Origin: Phanerochaete sordida
Lineage: Eukaryota; Basidiomycota; Agaricomycetes; Polyporales; Phanerochaetaceae
Length of the DNA: 64,000 nucleotides
NCBI GenBank assembly: GCA_019973155.2
Contig: BPQB01000003.1
Location: 744,001-808,000, forward strand
Direction of reading: 5' to 3'
Every line of letters starts with the position of its first letter. Within the stretch, counting starts at the first letter, position 1. Both the position numbers and the translations under genes were made by a program. The notes beneath the pieces are model-generated. The model did no database searches. It was not told the origin of the DNA and saw only the letters and a program-made list of their open reading frames with translations. This document shows, piece after piece, positions 11,772 through 24,989 of this stretch.

Positions 11772-12680
11772 CGATGCTTAGATCTAGTCACCGTTGCGAT
11801 TTTATATAAGTATGTAGCTTACATCGTGCGATCGTCTGCATTACCGGCTTTTAGGGACACACAGAGCGGTCAGCAGTATACTTCGCACAGAGCGATTCCA
11901 GCAGCGTGCCGCTCCAAGGCAACGCGGCCATGCTGCGGCCAGGCGAGAAGCCTGTCGGATAGCATCCTGGGCTGTATCATTGAACGCGCACTCAGAGTTA
12001 CGCTGCCAGGCGAGAAATTGTACGCACCTTGCTAACCAACAGAAAATCGTTGCTGAAGACCTTCCTGCATGCATGACGAGCAGCTCGGATACAGGGCCCC
12101 GGACCTCCTCGCCTTCCTCGATGGCATGCGACATATCATTGGTACCCGTGGTGAGCTCGCGCTTGGGTTGAGTGGAAAGATCGTGGCACATCTGTTCAAA
12201 TTGCTGTGTGGGGCGTACATCCTTGCGACAGCGCTTGGATTCTCTGCGCTGCGCGCGACCACGCTCGATGGTCAATGATGTCTCATAAGATGGCAGCATC
12301 CGTCACCACCGATGGGCACATACTCAAGGCACGGCCGCCGTCGCACGCGCGCCGCGTTCTCAAGCTCTCGCGTAGCGTCACCCACTCGAAAGGTTCCCTT
12401 TCCCGCGCATGTTTCGCCTCAACGACATTTTTGAGGTTGTCCTTGCGCTCTTCCCAGTCGACACTGTACACCTATTATGGAGCTGCCGCTGAGCGCATTT
12501 TCGCTTGGGAATATATCGCAACGCGCGTATGCAAAATACTCACGGATCCCGACCGCGCTCATCCGACTCGACTTCCTATGCCTCGGAGCACTTGCAGACA
12601 TATTAAGTTCGAATTCTTTCGACCTATAAGGTACGTTCATAGTGTATTTCCCATGCTGATTTATTGAAGTTATATAATCC

Positions 12681-12848
12681 AGTCCGTGACCGGTCCTGAC
12701 CGGTCCAGTCCAGTCCTGGAAATGTTGACTATCGCCAGGACCGAGGACTGGGACTGGGACTGGACCGGTTAGGACTAGGACTGCCAGCGGTCCTGTGCAG
12801 TCCGGTCTCGGTCCTAGTCTCAGTCCTAGCCGGTCCTAAGGACCGGAC
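12681..12848. repeat. Right subterminal GGACCGG-type repeat array of the hAT-like element
   Basis: Contains the same word family as the left end (GACCGGTCC, GGACTGG, CCGGTCC), with several runs of GGGACTGGGACTGG type. Such arrays are typically transposase-binding sites in hAT elements. That role is inferred here. Confidence 0.8.
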
Positions 12849-13105
12849 CCTCAACCACTACCAGGTCGTCATCGCGCGGACAGTCGCGGTTAGACGCCCG
12901 AATGTGCCGTATCGCTCGACGCTGCACTGACCCTCTCTGAGTCCTGGCCAGGGCCGTTACATGACTCGGCCAGTGTGCACTCATTCACACGTCTGCGCGG
13001 ATGTCTACAAGCGAGTGTATTTACAATCCGATCCGGATGGAATGCTCAACAAAGCTACAGTACAGTACAACGATGGGAGATGGGGTAGACGATGTCCATT
13101 GACGC

Positions 13106-14502
<1,397 letters not shown>

Positions 14503-14646
14503 TTACTCGAACCCGCTCATCGCATCTCGTTGACGACGTCTTATAGAGTCTGACAAAAGCTTCTACTTTCCCAGTCAGCTAGTATACAACGACGTATGGC
14601 GGTGGGATGACGCTAGACGCGTCAAATGAATTCGCATGTCCCACTG

Positions 14647-16182
<1,536 letters not shown>

Positions 16183-16389
16183 AGTTTCGCGTCGTGCTGT
16201 TGGAGTGAGGTTTGAAACGAGTGTATTGCAGTGGTGGCGGCCCAAGTGAACTCTTTGGCCAGCGCCTCCTGAACTTTTCCAAGTGATTTGGCTCAAGCGC
16301 CGGGCTGCATCTTTCTTGCTCTTGCGCTGCGTCCAGGCCTCCTCCAGCTTTCTCCCTCCGGCCAAATCCTTACCTGAAGCAACCCCAAA

Positions 16390-17332
16390 ATGGTGTCTGC
16401 GACGACCTGGGCGACACCCACGACTCGTACGGAGTTGATCGAGAACCTGGTCTCTGGTGTCGGTCAGTGAGCATACCGAAAGTGCAATTATGCTTGCTCA
16501 CACGAAAGCCTGCAATAATCAGATCGGTACAACCCCTCGAATGTGGGTATCCTTGAGGACTACCTGTACCACCAGATCCGCAGCGAGGAGTACGACTGTC
16601 TCGCGAATCTCGCCATCCTGAAGCTGTAAGCGCACTTATGCCCGTACACGTTCTGGCACTAATGCACACACCAGCTACCAGTTCAACTCTGACCTCTACA
16701 ACCCCGACGTCGTGATTAACATCCTCATCAAGGCTCTCGCCGCGCTCCCCTTCCCCGATTTCAACCTCTGCATCTCGCTCCTCGATGAGCGCCCCGCCGC
16801 GGCGAACCCAGACGAGCCCGACCCGCTGCCCTCGCTCCTGCCCGTGCTCCAGTCGCTACACAACCTCCTCCAGCAGTGCCGCTTCCCGGCGTTCTGGACG
16901 CTCTACCGCTCGGAGAAGGCAGAGTCGCTGCGCGACAACTACACCGTCGAAGTCGTCGGCTTCGAGAACGCGGTCCGGGAAGTCGTCGTCCGTGCAGTGA
17001 AGGCGGCTTTCCAGCGGATAGGCAGCCAACGTTTGGGCAGCTACCTTGATCTTGCAGGTGCGTTCTCGGCTGGTCTGCTTCAAGTGATATGCTGACGTTG
17101 CGCGCAGGAGATGAGCTGTCGGCATACGTCGAGAAGCTGGGATGGACTTTTGATGCCTCGACAGGCGTTGTTGCCATCCCACCAAACCCAGACAACCAGA
17201 TCGAGTCAACAGTCGTGCAGGAGAACACTCAGCTGCCGCGTATGTTTGCTCCTTCCTAAACCAATCTTACGAAGCTAATCCCCGACATTCTCAGAGCTTT
17301 TGAAGGTGATCGCCCACGCGCAGGCGGCGTAG
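16390..17332 (+). CDS. eIF3k: Eukaryotic translation initiation factor 3 subunit K
   Basis: Non-core subunit of the eIF3 complex that binds the 40S ribosome. Five exons: 16390-16462, 16523-16625, 16675-17057, 17108-17239 and 17295-17332, giving 242 residues, close to the family size. The protein starts MVSATTWATPTTRTELIENL. It carries the typical RYNPSNVGILEDYLYHQ segment, LAILKLYQFN, the helical HAM/PCI-like middle, and LSAYVEKLGWTFD near the C-terminus. The gene is divergent from WDR5 and convergent with the amino-acid transporter 199 bp downstream. Confidence 0.93.
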
Positions 17333-17531
17333 TTATCAAAAGTATACCTTGTCCACGCTGCATGATATAATCGATGGTGGTCGGTCTGTATAAATTTCCA
17401 GGGTTCAGGATCACATACATGGAATCGTAACGTCGGTGCTACTCAAGAGTCATATCCAGGTTTTTGAGTCTATATGCAATGCAGAACTTGACACAGGCGG
17501 TCTTTTGTGTGTTGATCCTCCATCCCCCACC

Positions 17532-19846
17532 TCACACACCTCCTTCTCCTGCAGACCAGAATGCTGCTCCTGTCCCCCAAGCAGCCATAATGGTACCCAC
17601 CAACAACAGAAGGCTGTCCCAGAAAGTCCACCGTCCGGTGAGAGCGACCTTGGCCGACACCGGTCCGATAACGCAGAGCAGGAACGCAGAGAAGGAGCCC
17701 AAGAACGCCATCATGGAGCTGAACTCGGGTACGAGGATCGAGACAGCCACTGACGCGACGGTGAACAGCGCCCGCTCGACTATAGTGAAGAGACGTTTCA
17801 GAGCAACGCGACGTTCAGAGGGAGGCGTGGCGTCATTCCCAACGTGGGGCGAATTTGTCTTGCTCGAGATTCCGTGGTCGTCTGCAGATGCTGAGTTTAC
17901 TTCGATACCGAGAATAATCTCGAGCGTGATATTCAGCTAGTGAGGTATGATGCATATGATCAGCCATTACGCAATCCAACAAGGGAAAGAAAAGCCTACC
18001 GGGCGGGTCGCAAGCGCGAATTTGGACAGTGGCGCAATGACCAGTCCCCACAACGCTATGCGATTCAGAACAGGATTGTAGCCCGGAATGCGCATAAGCT
18101 CTTGGCTGAACTACTCACAACACAATCAGACCGCGCGCAGACATACATCTCCGTCCAACTCACCTCGTCACTAACGTCATTGCCAAACATGAGGTAGCCG
18201 GTGACACCTATGGTCGTATAAATCGCTGTGGCGATGGCGAAAGCCCAGTCAATCATTACGTCGAACTGCGTAGGGTCGATCATGTCCCTGGCCAGCGATG
18301 GAATAACGGCATGCCCTGAAAACTAGAGTTTGGTTGAGCGCGACTCGCGAAGCGCGCGATTATCCATCCACGTACCCCTGCCATGATCAGACCGAAGGAC
18401 AGACCCAGTTGCCCGACACCAGCGAAGCTGAGGCTTGTGTGCGCTGGCTCCCATAGACTACCAGGAGCTTCCTTCTTTGAAAGACCGTCGATGAACATCA
18501 CAGCGACCAAGAAGAGCGTGGACAATATCCCGAGGATCGACGTGTATGAAAGGAGGGACAGAGGCATGAGCACTGTCGGTACCAAGCTATCGCACCTGTT
18601 AGCGGACAGAAATTTTGGGAGGCGAAAGAATAACGCTCACACCGCCAAGCCGAGGATCTTGTACGCGTTTGACGAGTAGACTGGTAGTACAGCATGGAGT
18701 GAATCACCATAGAGTGTGACGAGTGCGACGCTGTATGGCCCATCAGTCCTCTGATGTCACAAGCCATTGTATGAGTCCATACCTGACGGTGAACAGCTCG
18801 AGACAGAAGAGCGCACTGATAAGTGGGCTCGAGCGCGGGCCAAATGCTTTACGACCAATGTCGGCGTATGATCTAAGCTTCGCGTCGTCGAGAATGATGT
18901 GCGCAAGAATTTTGGCTCTGAGAGGCGTGGCGTGAGCATTTGGGTAGACGTAGGCGGAGAATACGCGTACGTGTAGCAGGTGATATATCCGTAGAATACC
19001 ATAAGGAACATTCCTCCTATCCAGCCAGCGTACGCGAACGCTAAAGGCTCAGACAGCATTCCAATCCCCAGGAGGATAGCTATAGCATTGAACAGCTGCC
19101 GACGCCATGAGTCTAGGACTTTGCAAGAACAGCCAGGTGCTTACTGTCTGCCCGAAGGTGCTGTGCCCTGCTTGGACGGCTTTCGCCGCCCTCGAACCCG
19201 TGCTCCCGCGTCGCTCTCTCGCGCTGACCTGCGACGTGCGGCGTACCAAGGTCTGCGGCGGGCCGTCCACGGGCATCGCGATGCTCGGGAGGACGCCATT
19301 GTCCGCGCTGGGCCGAGGCGGCTCCGCGAACGTGAGGCTCGTCGCCTTGTGCAGGAGCGGTGTGTCTTCGCGCGCGAGGCGCGGGCTCACCGCGAGCGGA
19401 TAGCGGGGGGATGCGGCGCGGGGTACGATAGTGTCTTCGGTGTCATGGCGCGCGGGGCGCGGGGGTATCACATACTGGCGTGGGCCAGACGGGGTATCGG
19501 TCGGTGCGGACGAGGGCCCGGGCGTGAGGTCTTCGTCCCACTGCAGGTTGCCGACGACGGCGTGCGGGTCGTACTCCACCGCGTGCGGGAGGCGCTCCTC
19601 GACGTCGCGGTCCTCGCGGGGCTCGTCCTCGATGACGGACTCGCGGTCGTAGTCATCCCACTCGTCGTCTGTTGCCGAGGCGGATGCGGACACGGTATCG
19701 GAGAGGTAACGCTGCGAGCGGCGGTCTGGCGCGGATCAGGGTCGGCTGAAAGGTTGAACATGGCTCAACTCACAAGCCTCGAAGGCGTCGCGCACGCCCG
19801 ACGTGGAGTGCGAGCCAAAGACGAAAGAGCCTTGGAAGGAGGACAT
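17532..19846 (-). CDS. Vacuolar amino-acid transporter, AVT1-like (AAAP family)
   Basis: Proton-coupled amino-acid permease of the Aa_trans/AAAP family, probably on the vacuole membrane. Exon 1 is 19846-19774 (MSSFQGSFVFGS...), exon 2 is 19725-19145, exon 3 starts at 19095, and several short-intron exons follow to the stop at 17532. A roughly 215-residue hydrophilic, acidic N-terminus (YRRSQRYLSDTVSAS, DDEWDDYDRES) precedes the transporter core. The core begins FGQTLFNAIAILLGIGMLSEPLAFAYAGW, which is the diagnostic first membrane segment of AVT1-type carriers. About ten more hydrophobic segments follow, among them ILSTLFLVAVMFIDG, AFAIATAIYTTIGVTGYLMFG and the terminal SLLLLVGTIMAAWGTGAAFW. 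A long N-terminal tail is also usual for yeast Avt1. The substrate cannot be told from sequence. Confidence 0.85.
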
Positions 19847-20285
19847 CGTGAGGGTCGTCAGAGTCGTCGCGGGCGTTGGTCAGAGTATCGGGGGCAGGAG
19901 TGCCAGGGCGGTGGGGCCCCACTCGAGCTTGGCTTGGGCTGCAGATAAGACCGGACCCAGGAGGAGACCTTATGGGGCTCGGCCCAGACGGCGGCTGAGA
20001 GGGGGCCCAACAGAAGGCGGGCACGAAGACGATTGGGAATTTCGTCGAAGAGCCGCGAAGAGCACAGCACCACCCACTTCACTCGAGATCAGCCGTCCGC
20101 CGAGCCGTCATGGGAGTCCCCAGAGCCAGATCCGACCGCTGCAGAGCGCATCGTATTAAGTAAAGGACAAGACGGCCAACGGAATTCTACACGGCAAAAA
20201 CCAAGGAGCGTGATCAAATGCAGAAACTGTAATTATCGTGATATCTACTCTACGGTGGGACTGTCCGCCCTGCCTCCAGCGCCGA
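19847..20285. other. Intergenic between ITC1 and the AVT1-like transporter
   Basis: This 439-bp stretch holds the ITC1 3' end and the transporter's upstream region, in tandem orientation. No gene or repeat recognised. Confidence 0.5.
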
Positions 20286-23200
20286 CTACGACGCGTTCAC
20301 CGCCCGCCGGTTCGTCCATTGCATGTACGGCTCGCGGAGCAGCTCAGAACCTGTGTGCTTGGTGCGCGCACTTCGCCGTGCTTCAGGCGCGATGATCTTC
20401 GAAGCGAGGTCCTGAGAGTCTAGTCAGCCCGGGGAGACGGGCAAACTGCATCTGACTACTTACCGCTGTACGCCGACGGACGCCAGGGCCAATGTGTGGC
20501 CACCATTTGGCCAGGGCATTCTTGAGTGCAAGCTCTCGGACGCCTTTGGGGTTCAGCCAGGCGACGAACTCGTCGATCTGCAGCGGGCGCAGGTAAGTCA
20601 GTAAGCGCAGTGTGAACCTACTCGGGTGGCGTACCGTCTCGATATCGTCAAACACCGCCCACTCTCCAACCCCCAGCATACCCTCTTCGCCCTCCTCTTC
20701 TCGCCGCCTAGCGACCACCTCCTCGCCGCGCCGCTGAAGGATCTCAACGTCGAATTCACTCGGCCCCTGCAGAAAGAGTCTGCCGGTCCCATACTGCACG
20801 CTCCCGCCCGTGCCGAGGAGCGACGCAGAGCCCATCCCGTCGAACCACCACAGCCGGTTGTAGAAGCGGTCCCGCCCCAGCGGCTTCACGCGCACCGCGC
20901 CGAGCAGCTTGCGGAAGTCGCGCTCGATCTGCTCCAGGCGCCGCTCGCACTTGTTCACCTCCTCGTCTAGCCGGCGCGACTCTGCGAGGGCCTGCTTCTG
21001 CGACGCCTGCTTCGCACGTGCGAGCTGCCTCTCAGTCGCTTGCGTCCGTCGTGCGCTCGCTCGTGCGCCGGGCGCCGACGACCCTGTCTCTGTCTCGCCG
21101 TCGGATCCTGCGTCAGACAGGTCGCTAGACTCGTGGACTGGAGTGTTATCTCCGACCCCGTTCGCGGCCTTCTTCTCTCCATTCTTCTCCCCTTCCTTGT
21201 TCTCGCCCAGCAGTGCAGCGATTTCCTCATTACTAAACGAATTTCCGTTTAGACTCAGCAGATCGGCCAATTGTGCGATTTACGTACAACTGCTTTTTGG
21301 AACGATTGACCTCAATCTTCTGCTTCCTGAGCTCGGTCAACTGCTCTTCGCAAGATTCCATATGCGCATGGATAGCCTTGCTTGACACCGCTAGGTTGCA
21401 GAGGAATGCGAGGATCGCAACCTTGTCGGTGGGCGGAAGTAAATGATATCGCTCTCTAGGCGATGCACGGATGGTGAAGCGCAGCGGCTGTGGACTAGTC
21501 GCTGGTGTTGCGGGCACGGACGCGTCGTCTGTGGGAGCGTCCGCGGGAGCCGCAGGTGCGAACAACAGACGGACGAAGGTCTCGCGCAAGCGAGGGAAGT
21601 TCTCAAGATTGGCGTGCTACACGGCAGTGAACCTGGTGACCCGCTGAAATGATAAAATGTCCACTTACGTCTTTCAAGCAGCCGATGAGAGACTCCTCCC
21701 AGCCGTCGCGGCCTTCCGCATGCCTTAGCGGTGCGCGCTCCCAGTTGTTCCCAACGTCGCTAGTAGCGTCGATTAGGTCCTGCAGGGTGACACCCAGCAC
21801 CTCGGCATCTTTTCCAATCTTGTCTCGCAGGTTCACAAGTGAGAGAACTGCACTATGGCGGGTGAAGGGAACGGTCCGCAAGTTGTAGATGAGCGTTGAA
21901 TGGATCTCTGCGACGAGTGCGCATTGCGGATCTACGACGGAATGGCGCAAAGCCTGGTCGAATTCGTCCATCGTGAAGGACGACACATGAAGAGGGTTGC
22001 TAGCATTCATGCAAGTCAGTATTTGTGAGGATCGCTCACTGCGGTGGATGCTCACCCGTAGACATTCAGGAAATTCCAGGACATGACAAAGTTCTCATTC
22101 GCCAGGCGGTCCGTGCCAAATGGCATGCCTGCACGGCTTGGGGTTGGTCTCCTGAGCTTCATGCCCGCCTTCTTCTCCTTGTCACCGAGAACAACATCCA
22201 GGTCTTCCGTAGGGTATCGTATAGGCTTCTTCTTTTTCTTCTCTGCGGCCAGCCGCTCGCTCTCCTCTTTCGCCTTCTGCACCTTGTCAGCCTTGTCTTG
22301 GGCTTCACGCTCTTTGCGCTCTGTGCCGTCGTCATCCGAAGGATGAGCCTTTATACGCAACGCGAAAGGAACAGCCATACCTTTCTCCTCCTCAGCAGCT
22401 TGCTGTTTCTTCTGCTTCTTCGTGGGCGGCCCCTCCTTCTCCTCCCACGCCTTCCGCCGCTTGTCGCTCTCGCCCTTCTTCAGATCCTCCACGTTTTTGC
22501 GAATCTCCTCAGGCATGACTGTATCTACGCCATAACGCGTCGCAATAGAATGCTTGACGGTCCACGGCGATGCCACGGCCGCGTCGCGGTCCACACACTC
22601 ACGGATGAAGCGGCGGAGGATCGACTTCGAAAAGGAAAGACGGTCACGGCTGCAGGGGTAGCAAAGTTAGTGACCGAGGGAGAGAACCAGCTTCCAGGCG
22701 CACCTCATGTCCGAGCAGCGGATATCCATGAGACTGCCACTGTACTTGGAAGTCTTGGTGGTCTCCTTGCCTTTGCTCTTCTCGTTCGCTTTGGCCTGGT
22801 TCATCTTGTCCTCGTCCAGGATCTGGACCTTGTAGTAGTAGCGTGTGGGGTCGTCGCGCGTGATCGCATCCTTGACCGCTACCTTGAGGTCCTCAGCGAC
22901 TCTGTGTATGGGCATAGCCTCCTCGTCCGAGAGTGGGGAGGAAGAGGAAGAGGCCATGCCGTTGACGCGAGAGCCAGAGGCCTGTGTACGCGGCGGGAAA
23001 ACTTGTACCACGCGGGCATAGTACCTGAGGAGTGTGCAGTCAGTATTCGGCACCGGTGTACGTGGTGGGGTTCCGTACTTGTCGCCCTGAATGTCAATGA
23101 ACACTCCTTGAACACATAGTCAGTAGACGTTCTGCACGGCCGAAGCGGATTTACGAACTTTCGTCGGGGTAATACCTGTCCTTGAAACGCTCGTACACTG

Positions 23201-23658
23201 CCTCTACGAGGTGGTCAAGGCGGCCCACGACCTCTGCGGACGAGGAAGGTCAGATTGGGGTGCGTACAGGCGGCGCGAGTGCACGTACGCCACTGGACGG
23301 CCTTGAGGATGGCAGCCTTGAGCGGTTCTGGAAACCGGGAGTGCATCGTGCGGGCTTCGTGCTGCTCGCTCTCAAGAGCCTGGAAGTAGTCCAGGCCGGA
23401 CTTCCCAGTGACCTCGCACTGGAACTGTTTGCGCCTGTAGAAGGACATCCGGGATGCATACGCTCTGGAGGGGGGAGGTTAGTGGCGAGCGGGGTGGGCG
23501 AGGGTGGGGTGGGTGGGAGATGCGTACTCGTACGTCTCAAAGATCTCGCCGGTCTGTGCGAGGTAATAAACCTCTTTCTTCGGGTCGGTTTTGAGGGCAT
23601 CGAGAAGGGACTGTGGGGGTTCAGTGAGGATGACGCGCTTGCGCCTGCATGTGGGCAT
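20286..23658 (-). CDS. ITC1: ITC1/ACF1-type subunit of an ISWI chromatin-remodelling complex
   Basis: Partner of the ISWI ATPase that guides nucleosome spacing. The ATG at 23658 opens a WAC domain: MPTCRRKRVILTEPPQSLLD, then EIFETYEAYASRMSFYRRKQ across an intron. Next come SFSKSILRRFIRECVDR and a Lys/Glu-rich coiled coil with KKKKKPIRYPTEDLDVVL. The DDT domain is MSWNFLNVYGNPLHVSSFTMDEFDQAL. WHIM1 is seen as LPPTDKVAILAFLCNLAV and WHIM2 as GRDRFYNRLWWFDG, and the protein ends ...WTNRRAVNAS. Domain order WAC-DDT-WHIM is that of yeast Itc1 and animal ACF1 without the PHD/bromodomain. About ten short introns interrupt it. A 64-codon reading frame lies just upstream of the start. Confidence 0.92.
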
Positions 23659-24989
23659 GGCAAGGGCGGCGGGGAGGGAGGAGGAGGAGAGGAGATGGTG
23701 ACGGGGCGGAGGAAGAAAGGGACGGGCGGTTGCAGGCTGCAGGGGATGTGTTGGATACGGACTCTGCGTGAGGCGGTCATTTTCGCTCAGGTGCGGCACA
23801 CTCCCGAGGCTGGCTCAGCTCCGGTCCTGGCTGCTCACAGCCTTTCTTGACGCTCTTGGGCAGGCCATGTATCTCGTCGATGCGGATATCAGGATACTCT
23901 AGGGTCAAAGTTGTGGGATTGTGCACAGTCGAGCTGGAAGCATCCGCCCGAGACGGGGAGTCGCCCGGCATGGACTCGGTGCTTTATTTTCTGGCTGGCA
24001 ACATTGATTTTCTGCGCAATTATCCTACGTACCGAACGTATGTGACAGTTGGGAAATTCGCGTTGGAAATATGCGGTCCAAAGGAGGGATGTGTAAAGAC
24101 AGGGCAAGGTACAGGCAAAGGTGCAAGCTGAGAATTGGCCGTTTCCACGACGTGGTGGCAAACAGCAGCCAATCTGGGCCCGCTGTGACATGTGAGGCGG
24201 TACTACTACGAACATTGGCCGAATCCCACTACACAACCTGGGGCGGGCGGGCTGGAAGGAGCCAACACATGCTCAGGACGGGTGTTGTCTGAGCTCAGCT
24301 GACAGCTGGACAGTTCCAGGGCCAAGCGCGGGAGGAATGCCGGGGACGGGCGCACACCGAGCGGGTGCGGGCTGCGGGGCTGGTCGCTGTGATGGCTGGC
24401 GGCGGAGGGGCGGGATGTCCTGGAGGGTGGTCGGGCGGTGGAAACTGTAGCCGTCTTTGTGCAGTTCTCACTGCTCGTTCCGCATGCGGCCGGCCAACTG
24501 ACGCAGGACCACGGCCATGTCACAGCGATGTGACACACTGCACGTGAGAGACGCGTCGCCTCCCGCCGTGACAGGCGTGACAGCACGCGCTTTCGCCGAG
24601 CGGGGCGGGAGGCGTCGTGTGCTCGCTCTCGCAGAGAAGCCCACGTCGTGTAACGAAATTACAATGCGGTAACGGCGGATATCCATAGCACTCGCCAGAC
24701 GACCCACGCTCCGTCCAAGATCCTGACGAGGAGGATACAGCGTGTGCTAGATGATCCGATTACACAGCACTATGATACATACATACAACATGTAGCAATG
24801 TCCAGCAGAGCGAGATCCGCATAGAAGTCCCATAATTATGGTATCCATCGTGAGGGGAATCCAGGTACACGATACACTTGTCGAATATTTTTGTGAAATC
24901 TAAATTCTGGCACGGTCAGTCATATTCTCAGCTTTGGAGCATGGACGACGTACCATCTAAGCCATAGTCAAATCTGATCAAAAAACAGG
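23659..24989. other. Intergenic: ITC1 upstream region
   Basis: About 1.3 kb between the ITC1 start and the stop of the next gene on the same strand. It contains one intact 64-codon minus-strand frame (23971-23777) that could be an upstream ORF of ITC1. It otherwise shows GC-rich low-complexity DNA with no recognisable gene. Confidence 0.45.

Larger units (their letters stand above)
11561..12860. mobile_element. Non-autonomous hAT-like DNA transposon, 1300 bp
   Basis: The element is bounded by perfect 21-bp terminal inverted repeats: TAGTGGTTGAGGGTCCGGTC plus C at 11561-11581, and its inverse at 12840-12860. It is flanked by an exact 8-bp direct repeat, CCAGGTCG (11553-11560 and 12861-12868). 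An 8-bp target duplication and termini beginning TAGNG are hallmarks of hAT elements. Both subterminal zones (about 11574-11771 and 12681-12848) are crowded with GGACCGG/CCGGTCC and GGACTGG-type words in both orientations, as expected of transposase-binding subterminal repeats. The interior (about 11772-12680) has no recognisable transposase, so the copy would need a transposase supplied in trans. The identical duplications and repeats suggest a fairly recent insertion. Confidence 0.85.

Noticed and set aside
16183..16365. 61-residue N-terminal extension of the WDR5-like protein
   Set aside because: It would place the start 25 bp from the eIF3k start and lacks resemblance to the family; the internal ATG at 16182 was preferred.
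19088..19948. 286-codon plus-strand frame opposite the AVT1-like transporter N-terminus
   Set aside because: The minus strand gives a spliced model with a clear membrane-transporter continuation; the plus frame is Arg-rich and patternless.
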